Of a DNA stretch of 7,853 nucleotides, positions 1 to 5,642 are shown in pieces. The stretch covers positions 1-7,853 of the forward strand of contig CAZUHU010000174.1 of the NCBI GenBank assembly GCA_964620645.1, read 5' to 3'. Positions within the stretch are counted from its first letter, which is position 1. Each line of letters opens with the position of its first letter. The notes under the pieces were generated by a model. The model did no database searches. It saw only the letters and a list, made by a program, of their open reading frames with translations, and had not been told where the DNA came from. The stretch comes from Bog-950 sp964620645. Lineage in GTDB: Bacteria > Bacteroidota > Bacteroidia > Chitinophagales > LD1. The translations under genes were made by a program, and so were the position numbers.

Positions 1-55
1 TGGCTCCGCCCGGAACTGCAGCAATGGAAACCGCAGGTGTTACGCTGCTGTTCAC
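1..55. repeat. Start of a second 285-base unit; 55 bases identical to 286-340
   Basis: Bases 1-55 match 286-340 exactly, an offset of 285 bases or 95 codons. They encode the end of one unit and the opening VTPAVSIAAVPGGA of the next on the minus strand. Identity stops at base 56, where the preceding unit (translation order) is of a different type. The rest of this copy lies outside the window. Confidence 0.9.
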
Positions 56-3000
56 TACCATAGTAATGGTGTTCGATATAGCCGTAGTGGACGATAAACA
101 AGAGCCGCCAGTGATGCTGATATCGCAGGTTACGGTTTGTCCGTTAGTGAGTGAAGAGGAAGTATACGTGTTGCTGGCGGTGTTCTGCACACTGATGCCG
201 TTTACTTTAAAGTTGTAGGTACCCACCGTTCCACCGCTCAGGTTAGCGGCCGTGGCGGTAAAGGTTACACTGGTGCCGGTGCAGATGGCTCCGCCCGGAA
301 CTGCAGCAATGGAAACCGCAGGTGTTACGCTGCTGTTCACGGTAATAGCTTTGGTAGCGGTGGTAGTTCCGCACGAACCACCGCTGGTAGTGAGCGTAAG
401 TGTAATAGAACCACTTTCTGATGCTCCTGCTGTGTAGGTAGCAGTAGCAGGGTTATTCGCGTTAGTCCAGGTTCCTGCACCTCCGCTCCATGTTCCACCG
501 GTAGCCCCACCACCTACACTGCCACCCATAGCTGCCGATGTAGCTCCCTGACAAATAGCAGCTAATGCCACACCTGCATTGGCAGTTGGAGTTGGATTAA
601 CGGTAATAGTTCCTGTGGCATTTGTAAGCCCGCAACCCGTTAATGGAATAGAGTAGTTAAATGTGCCGCTGGCTGTTGGTGTTCCGCTAATGGTAATGGT
701 ATTGCTTGCCCATGCAGCTGTTACTCCTGCCGGTAATCCGGTAGCCGTACCAATGCCAGTGGCTCCGGTGGTACTATGTGTAATATTAGTAAGAAGAGTA
801 TTTACACAAAGTGTAGGTGTTGAAGATGCCGCACTGGCGGTGCTGGTTGCGTTTACAGTTATAGTTTTAGTAGCTGTGGCAGTTCCGCACGAACCACCAC
901 TCGTAGTTAATGTAAGTGTTATAGAACCACTTTCCGATGCTCCCGCAGTATATGTAGCAGTAGCGGGATTGTTTGCATTTGTCCATATTCCTGCACCACC
1001 TGTCCATGTTCCTCCTGTAGCGCCACCGCCTACCGAGCCACCCATAGCAGCAGTGGTTCCACCATTTTGGCAAATACTGCCTAAGCTTCCACCTGCATTG
1101 GCTGTTGGATTGGCGTTAACCGTAATAGTTTTAGTGGCAGTAGTTGTGCCGCACGAACCACCACTTGTGGTTAATGTAAGTGTTATCAGTCCGCTTTCCA
1201 ATGCGCTTGCTGTATAAGTAGCAGTAGCAGGGTTAGTGGCGTTAGTCCATGTGCCGGCTCCCCCGCTCCAGGTTCCGCCCGTGGCACTGCCTCCTACACT
1301 GCCGCCCATTTGTGCCGATGTTCCGCCCTGGCAGATGGCTGCTAAGGCATTACCGGCATTGGCCGTTGCACCGGAGTTAACGGTTACCGATGTAGAAGCC
1401 GATGCTGTACAAGAGGAAGCATCGGTTACAGTTACATTATATGCTCCGCTCATAGCTGTGGTAGACGACGTACGTGTAGCAGGATTTCCGTTTGCTGTAT
1501 ATGGCCCGCCTGCACTGCTTGACCAGGAATAAGTGTAAGTTGGAGTTCCGCCACCCGGGCTTGCACTCAAACTTATAGTTGCACCGGCGCAGTATGCACC
1601 GGTGTTGGTTGCTGTTGCCGTTAAAGGTGCATACGTACACGTTACACCTGATGGTGTTGAACCACCCGAAATAAAGTTAGAGGTACTGCCTGTTAAAGTA
1701 AAGTTCTCAAGAGTACCCGATTGGGAACCTTTAGAATCAGTTAACGTGCTAATTCCGGTATTATTACCGGCATCAGCCCCCTGGTTAAATTTATAATAAG
1801 CCACCAGGTCGCTGCTCAACGTACCGCCCAATTCGCAGTTGCGTTGGTTAATAATATCACCATCGCACAAAACCTTGTTCCATATCCGAACTTCATCTAT
1901 GGTCCCATTAAAATTTTGTGTATTACCGTTGCTGTTGCCAATAGTTAATCTTGAGGGAATTGACCCAAAATTATAAGTAAATGGGGCTTGAGCCACTCCG
2001 TCAATAAACACTTTCGATCCATTCGTAACTCCATCCTGAAATACAAAAGCTACATGGTGCCAGGCGTTGTCGTTATAGGTACTGGTAGAAGTAAAGACAG
2101 GCGTACCAAGAGTCCAGTCGAATACACATACCTGGTTATCCAAAAGGAAAATGCCGTAATTGTATTCCTTAACCAAAATACCACGGAATGAACTCCCGGC
2201 ATTGCTTGTTTTGAACCAAGCCTCAATGGTTCCACTTCCTCCTGCCATATTAAATTCAAATAACACACCAAGGTCTACCTGATCATCCACACCATCAAAA
2301 TTTAAAGCCGTAGCGCTAGGAGGTGCTGAAGTAGCCTGGCTATTGCTTGTCTGTATTGCAGGTGTAAACCAGCAAGGTCCGTTGGTGTTTTGGTAAGCTA
2401 CCACCCAGTAGTAATAAGTAGTAGAAGCAGTAAGGCCTGCGCTGTTGAAAGGTACCGAACTGCCCAAAGTAGTGGTAGCGTTTACAACGGTATAACCCGA
2501 AACAAAGGATGTGCTGCCCGCTGTTGGAACCGCCGTGCCCGATGCAGGAGCGGTTGGCGGGGTGTTGGTAGTACTTCGTAAAAGCACATAACCCGACGCT
2601 GCGTTACCGCCGTTGGTGTAAGTAACATTTGTAGTGGTAGCCGAAGAAGTAACCCCACTGAATGCTCCAAAAGCAACTGTGCCGTTGGGCGCAATACAAG
2701 CAGTCGGAGCTGAGGTTGCCTGACTGTTATTCAGTTGCGAAGCAGGTGTAAACCAGCAAGGTCCGTTGGTGTTTTGGTAAGCTACCACCCAGTAGTAATA
2801 AGTAGTAGAAGCAGTAAGGCCTGCGCTGTTGAAAGGTACCGAACTGCCCAAAGTAGTGGTAGCGTTTACAACGGTATAACCCGAAACAAAGGATGTGCTG
2901 CCCGCTGTTGGAACCGCCGTGCCCGATGCAGGAGCGGTTGGCGGGGTGTTGGTAGTACTTCGTAAAAGCACATAACCCGACGCTGCGTTACCGCCGTTGG

Positions 3001-4537
3001 TGTAAGTAACATTTGTAGTGGTAGCCGAAGAAGTAACCCCACTGAATGCTCCAAAAGCAACCGTGCCGTTCGGTGGGGTGCAGGATGTCGCCAATTTTGA
3101 TACAAATATGTCATGATAAAACTCTTGCGAGTTGGTGAGCGTTGTTGACCCAAGTGTAAGGCTGGCGCTGTAAAAGTAACCTGAAAAATAGATGTTACCC
3201 GTAGGATCCACAGCCACTGTTTCACTATAATCTGTCTCCGTGCCACCGTCTTTTATGGCCCATAAAATTGTGCCTGATGAATTATACTTAGCCAAAGTAA
3301 GATCTTCGGCAGTGGATGTATTACTCAAACTGCCTGAACCAAGGTTAACTGTAGGTCCGTTAAAATAACCGCAAACTATGACGTTGCCGCTACCATCGGT
3401 GGCAACCCCGGACGCGTATGTACCATTACCGGAAGGAGAGGTTGCTGTTTTGGCCCATTGTTCCGCTCCCGATGAATTGTATTTTACCAACAAATAATTA
3501 AACCACCCGCTTGATGTTAAATTACTGCTGCCGAAATTGATAGGAAAATTACCAAAATAACCAGCCAGGTAAAGGTTGCCGGCAGCATCGGCAGTAATAT
3601 CAGTTAATTGCAATGAATTGGGGGAAACACCCGTGGCACCGGCAATTTTACTTGCCCATAGCATAAGGCTGCTATTACCGTTACACTGCGCAGTAAAAGC
3701 ATCCACATCTCCTGTACGAGTTAAGGTGGTAGAACCAAAAGTGAGTGTTGAACTGGTAAAAGTTCCGGTAAATGAAATGTTCCCGCTTGCATCAGCACAA
3801 ATATCGCTGACAGTCTCTTCTGCTGCAGCGCCAAACGATTGTTGCCAAATGGCAGCACCTAAATCATTATACTTCGCTAAGAAAATATCTTTAGGCGGGT
3901 TGGTACCGGTTCCTGCATTATTGTAGGTAAATCCTTCAATCAAAAAACTCGGGCTTCTAAATTCACCGGTTACATACACATTACCGCTGGCATCTGTAGT
4001 AACTGCCTTACCTAAATCTGTGCGGTCGCCACCCGCTGACTTAGCCCATACCACTGTACCGCTGGCATCGTATTTAACTACAAACACATCATCATATCCT
4101 CCGCCAACGGTAGTGTTATTAAGAGTAATGGGGCCGAAAGTAACAGTGCCGGCACCATAGTAACCCGTTACCACTACGTTGCCCGAAGCATCAACAGCTA
4201 CTGACAACGCTGCCTCAGAAAATGAAGTATTGGAACTGGTGCAAGTACGTGCCCACTGCACTGTGCCCGAGGAGTTATATTTTGCTAGAAAGTACCGGGC
4301 ATTGCCTGGGCTTGAATTATTAAATGTGGTAGACCCGAAAGTGATGCTGGAGCTGGTATAATATCCGGTAACATATACATTACCAGAGGCATCCACTGCC
4401 ATATCAGTAGTATAATCATCCAGGGTGCCACCTGCCCGTTTTGCCCATGTGTAGGATGGGGCCTGAGCCGACAGAATAACAACGCCAAGTAATGCAAATG
4501 TTGTTGCCAGCAGCAACTTTAATGCAGAATTTTTCAT
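1..4537 (-). CDS. Giant secreted multidomain repeat protein (SBBP propeller, Fn3-like pair, LamG, Ig/SprB-like array), 3' end outside window
   Basis: One frame stays open from the ATG at 4535-4537 to the left edge, 1512 codons, with no stop seen. The N-terminus (MKNSALKLLLATTFALLGVV, ending ILSAQA) is a signal peptide with likely cleavage near residue 24-26. Next come seven SBBP-type repeats (about 27-485), two Fn3-like units (486-613 and 614-741), a LamG/concanavalin-like domain (about 744-955) and Ig/SprB/PKD-like units (972 onward). Composition is rich in Thr, Ser, Gly, Ala and Asn, and no catalytic motif is visible, so an adhesive or structural surface role is the best inference. In Bacteroidota such proteins usually end in a type IX secretion C-terminal domain; that end is off the window, so the secretion route is unproven. 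No Shine-Dalgarno sequence precedes the ATG, which is normal for the phylum; the start is set by the signal peptide. The plus-strand open frames here are antisense shadows. Confidence 0.93.
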   Translation of the reverse strand, partial: MKNSALKLLLATTFALLGVVILSAQAPSYTWAKRAGGTLDDYTTDMAVDASGNVYVTGYYTSSSITFGSTTFNNSSPGNARYFLAKYNSSGTVQWARTCTSSNTSFSEAALSVAVDASGNVVVTGYYGAGTVTFGPITLNNTTVGGGYDDVFVVKYDASGTVVWAKSAGGDRTDLGKAVTTDASGNVYVTGEFRSPSFLIEGFTYNNAGTGTNPPKDIFLAKYNDLGAAIWQQSFGAAAEETVSDICADASGNISFTGTFTSSTLTFGSTTLTRTGDVDAFTAQCNGNSSLMLWASKIAGATGVSPNSLQLTDITADAAGNLYLAGYFGNFPINFGSSNLTSSGWFNYLLVKYNSSGAEQWAKTATSPSGNGTYASGVATDGSGNVIVCGYFNGPTVNLGSGSLSNTSTAEDLTLAKYNSSGTILWAIKDGGTETDYSETVAVDPTGNIYFSGYFYSASLTLGSTTLTNSQEFYHDIFVSKLATSCTPPNGTVAFGAFSGVTSSATTTNVTYTNGGNAASGYVLLRSTTNTPPTAPASGTAVPTAGSTSFVSGYTVVNATTTLGSSVPFNSAGLTASTTYYYWVVAYQNTNGPCWFTPASQLNNSQATSAPTACIAPNGTVAFGAFSGVTSSATTTNVTYTNGGNAASGYVLLRSTTNTPPTAPASGTAVPTAGSTSFVSGYTVVNATTTLGSSVPFNSAGLTASTTYYYWVVAYQNTNGPCWFTPAIQTSNSQATSAPPSATALNFDGVDDQVDLGVLFEFNMAGGSGTIEAWFKTSNAGSSFRGILVKEYNYGIFLLDNQVCVFDWTLGTPVFTSTSTYNDNAWHHVAFVFQDGVTNGSKVFIDGVAQAPFTYNFGSIPSRLTIGNSNGNTQNFNGTIDEVRIWNKVLCDGDIINQRNCELGGTLSSDLVAYYKFNQGADAGNNTGISTLTDSKGSQSGTLENFTLTGSTSNFISGGSTPSGVTCTYAPLTATATNTGAYCAGATISLSASPGGGTPTYTYSWSSSAGGPYTANGNPATRTSSTTAMSGAYNVTVTDASSCTASASTSVTVNSGATANAGNALAAICQGGTSAQMGGSVGGSATGGTWSGGAGTWTNATNPATATYTASALESGLITLTLTTSGGSCGTTTATKTITVNANPTANAGGSLGSICQNGGTTAAMGGSVGGGATGGTWTGGAGIWTNANNPATATYTAGASESGSITLTLTTSGGSCGTATATKTITVNATSTASAASSTPTLCVNTLLTNITHSTTGATGIGTATGLPAGVTAAWASNTITISGTPTASGTFNYSIPLTGCGLTNATGTITVNPTPTANAGVALAAICQGATSAAMGGSVGGGATGGTWSGGAGTWTNANNPATATYTAGASESGSITLTLTTSGGSCGTTTATKAITVNSSVTPAVSIAAVPGGAICTGTSVTFTATAANLSGGTVGTYNFKVNGISVQNTASNTYTSSSLTNGQTVTCDISITGGSCLSSTTAISNTITMVVNSSVTPAVSIAAVPGGA
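286..340. repeat. Partner of the 55-base exact repeat at 1-55
   Basis: Exact copy of bases 1-55. It marks the junction between unit d and unit e of the Ig-like array, and encodes the opening of unit e. Confidence 0.9.
1673..2308 (-). other. LamG/concanavalin-like lectin domain of the giant protein (about residues 744-955)
   Basis: The segment opens with ALNFDGVDDQVDLG, continues with GTIEAWFKT, NDNAWHHVAFVFQDG and KVFIDGVAQ, and reaches IGNSNG and GTIDEVRIWNKVL (residues about 879-890). This order is characteristic of the Laminin_G_3 / concanavalin A-like jelly-roll fold common in secreted Bacteroidota proteins. It is followed by CELGG, LVAYYKFNQG (about 911-920) and GSTSNF, the usual extension of this family. 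Such domains often bind carbohydrate or act as adhesion modules, but no ligand can be read from the sequence. Confidence 0.85.
2358..2686. repeat. Near-perfect direct repeat, copy 1 (partner at 2742-3070)
   Basis: This 329-base stretch reappears 384 bases to the right (2742-3070) with no indel and, by eye, a single difference: T at 2678 against C at 3062, a synonymous change. The period of 384 bases is exactly 128 codons, so the frame is kept. Beyond both ends the two copies differ clearly (for example 2321-2357 against 2705-2741), although the protein stays similar there. This points to recent duplication or gene conversion inside an older Fn3-like tandem. Confidence 0.95.
2742..3070. repeat. 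Near-perfect direct repeat, copy 2 (partner at 2358-2686)
   Basis: Second copy of the 329-base direct repeat. It encodes most of the first Fn3-like unit in translation order, directly after the SBBP region. It differs from the partner only at 3062. Confidence 0.95.
3083..4459 (-). repeat. Seven SBBP beta-propeller repeats in the giant protein (about residues 27-485)
   Basis: Seven copies of a D-x-x-G-N motif, each followed by a short beta strand and G-Y/E/T-F/Y, occur at residues 48-53 (VDASGN), 115-120, 181-186, 248-253 (ADASGN), 316-321 (ADAAGN), 380-385 (TDGSGN) and 443-448 (VDPTGN). The spacing is 63-68 residues. Most copies continue with a TFGSTTL-like strand and a KYNSSGTxxWAK-like strand. 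This is the SBBP (beta-propeller repeat) pattern. The last copy ends at DIFVSKLATS without the G-x-x-W strand, while the mature N-terminus begins PSYTWAK. The N-terminal strand could therefore close blade seven, as in a standard seven-bladed propeller. At DNA level the copies are well diverged. The likely role is a rigid extracellular domain or binding platform; ligand unknown. Confidence 0.85.
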
Positions 4538-4891
4538 ATATGAGGGTTGATATAGAGAATATAGGGGGTACTTTTTATATGGGTAATTGTGGTATGGGTA
4601 TTATGGTATAAGAAAAAGTGTGTTGCTTTTAAAGGTTGGGGAAGCAGTAGGTATAGCCAAAAGCCTGGTTGGCATTGGAGAATTACAGCATGTTGTTAGA
4701 CCGGCCGGACTTAGCATTTAATTTATTGATGGTTTTACCCTAAATCATAAACTCAAACAAATGGATAGCGTGTCATATAAGCCCGGCACAAATATGTTTA
4801 CTAAATAACCAAGCCGCTAAAAAAGGGATGAAAGCCAGAAAAACGGGGATGGCAAAAAAGCACGTAACAAAAGGATAATATGAAGCTGAAT
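4538..4891. other. 354-base non-coding region between the response regulator and the giant gene
   Basis: No supported gene lies here. It must carry the leader, and possibly the promoter, of the giant gene. I found no perfect Bacteroidota promoter (TTTG, then TAnnTTTG) on the minus strand. The nearest is TCCATTTG (plus 4758-4765) with TTTG (plus 4789-4792) 23 bases upstream, which has one mismatch and wide spacing. No strong hairpin followed by a T run is visible after the regulator's stop; GCCA/TGGC (4833-4852) is only a 4-bp stem. Other structure: repeated TATGGGTA octamers at 4578-4600, an imperfect palindrome at 4685-4696 and CCGGCCGG at 4701-4708. Read-through from the regulator gene is possible. 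Confidence 0.7.
4578..4600. repeat. Direct repeat of TATGGGTA just upstream of the giant gene
   Basis: TATGGGTA occurs at 4578-4585 and again at 4593-4600, a period of 15 bases. Related strings lie beside it: TATGGTA at 4602-4608 and ATAGGGGGTA at 4561-4570. On the coding (minus) strand they read TACCCATA, 41-63 bases before the ATG. They could be half-sites for a regulator or part of a leader structure; function is not shown. The 15-base period does not match the roughly 21-22-base period known for several LytTR operators. Confidence 0.4.
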
Positions 4892-5596
4892 TCAACCGAG
4901 CTTTTTTTCAAGCAGTTGCAGCAGCATATCGCGCTGCGCTTTGTTTACGGTAAAAGGCTTTTCACCTATAAAAACACTTTCAGTTTCAATTTTTGTTACA
5001 AAATGGATGTTTACGATATAGCCGCGGTTGATTTTTATAAATTGGGGATTATCCAGGCGGTTATACATTTCAGAAAGGGTGGAACGCACCATCACCTTTC
5101 TGCCATCTAAGTGGAGCGTTACATAATTATGATCGCTGCTTACAAATTTAATCTCGTTCAGAAACACCTTGACATAGTGATATCCGTCTTTTACCAGTAT
5201 TGATTCATTACTGTATGTCTGCTCAGCCTGGCTGGCTACTGCTATTTCTATCGCTGCATATAAATGGTCTTTACTGAATGGCTTTAGCAGGTAGGCATTG
5301 GGTTTAACATCCTTGGCCCGCTGAATGGTAGCTGCATCGCTGTTAGCTGTAAGAAAGATAATAAGCATCGGGTATTTCTCTCTTATATACTTTGCCACAT
5401 CAATACCATCTTTTTGCCCGCCTAAGTTTATGTCCAGTAAAACTATATCAGGCCGCTCGGCATCTATCATTTTAATTGCACTTACATAGTTTAAGGCTGT
5501 AAAAGATACTTTGTAACCAAGCTTGCGCAAGGTAAGCACCAGCACATCGCTAATTATCATCTCGTCTTCAACTACTCCAATTCTTATCTCATTCAT
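4892..5596 (-). CDS. LytTR-family response regulator (receiver + LytTR DNA-binding domain)
   Basis: Complete 234-residue protein, the usual size for this family. The receiver domain spans about residues 4-120: acidic pocket E10/D11 in VVEDE, phosphoacceptor D55 in IVLLDINLGG, switch Thr83 in FLTANSD and Lys105 in LLKPF. After a short linker, a LytTR DNA-binding domain covers about 132-231 (KDGYHYVKVFLNEIKFV, SSDHNYVTLHL, FIKINRGYIVNI). When phosphorylated by a histidine kinase it is expected to bind direct-repeat sites in promoter DNA. It starts 46 bases after the stop of the sensor kinase gene on the same strand, so the two are very likely co-transcribed and cognate. The ATG at 5594-5596 is chosen because it places the first receiver strand correctly; no clear ribosome-binding motif precedes it. 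Its targets are unknown; the giant repeat-protein gene downstream is one candidate by position only. Confidence 0.96.
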   Translation of the reverse strand: MNEIRIGVVEDEMIISDVLVLTLRKLGYKVSFTALNYVSAIKMIDAERPDIVLLDINLGGQKDGIDVAKYIREKYPMLIIFLTANSDAATIQRAKDVKPNAYLLKPFSKDHLYAAIEIAVASQAEQTYSNESILVKDGYHYVKVFLNEIKFVSSDHNYVTLHLDGRKVMVRSTLSEMYNRLDNPQFIKINRGYIVNIHFVTKIETESVFIGEKPFTVNKAQRDMLLQLLEKKLG

Positions 5597-5642
5597 GTTG
5601 CCGAGGGGTTAAAAAGTATAATTTAAAAAGTAACATATAGTA

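Larger units (their letters stand above)
1..1624 (-). repeat. Tandem Ig/SprB/PKD-like repeat array, continuing past the left edge
   Basis: Units end in a TVN motif, or the variant MVVN. Unit 0, residues 972-1054, is SprB/PKD-like (TYTYSWSSS, then GAYNVTVTDASSCTASAS). Unit a (1055-1141), unit b (1142-1229) and unit d (1315-1401) form one family with MGGSVGG, GGTWSGGAGTWTN, NPATATYTA, ESGSITLTLTTSGGSCG. Unit c (1230-1314) is a different family (GLPAGVTAAW, ITISGTPTASGTFNYSIPL). Unit e (1402-1496) begins SSVTPAVSIAAVPGGA and ends CLSSTTAISNTITMVVN. Unit f (1497-1512) is a second copy of e, cut by the edge. Nearly all units contain at least two Cys. Likely an extended stalk presenting the N-terminal binding domains. 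Exact family names need a profile search. Confidence 0.85.
2315..3082 (-). repeat. Two tandem 128-residue Fn3-like units
   Basis: Residues 486-613 and 614-741 are two copies of one unit. Each begins with Cys then PNGTVAFGAFSGVTSS, has a central strand SGYVLLRSTT, and carries ASTTYYYWVVAYQN near its end, which resembles the closing strands of a fibronectin type III domain. A tail with GPCWFTPA and NSQATSAP links to the next domain. Each unit contains two cysteines. The Fn3 assignment rests on pattern only; another Ig-fold family is possible. The units probably act as spacers between the propeller and the LamG domain. Confidence 0.7.

Noticed and set aside
663..1217. Plus-strand open frame of 184 codons rich in Val, Ala and Pro
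   Set aside because: It is antisense to Ig-like units of the giant gene. Its length follows from repeated Thr/Ser/Gly/Ala codons on the other strand, and it resembles no known protein.
1..1624. CRISPR-like or satellite array
   Set aside because: The repeats are 85-95-codon protein units, diverged at DNA level and in frame; there are no short identical repeats with unique spacers.
2866..3246. Minus-strand open frame of 126 codons in another frame
   Set aside because: It overlaps the giant gene out of frame and shares its C-terminal part with the frame at 2482-2694 only because the underlying DNA is duplicated.
4758..4792. Possible Bacteroidota promoter on the minus strand (TTTG, 23 bases, TCCATTTG)
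   Set aside because: The -7 element has one mismatch and the spacing is at the wide limit. In AT-rich DNA this is too likely by chance to list as a feature.
4833..4852. Possible terminator hairpin after the response regulator
   Set aside because: The stem is only four base pairs (GCCA/TGGC) with a 12-base loop; the neighbouring T runs are not placed after a stable stem.
4880..5110. Plus-strand open frame of 76 codons overlapping the end of the response regulator
   Set aside because: It is antisense to the LytTR domain, whose motifs are unmistakable, and has no recognisable features.
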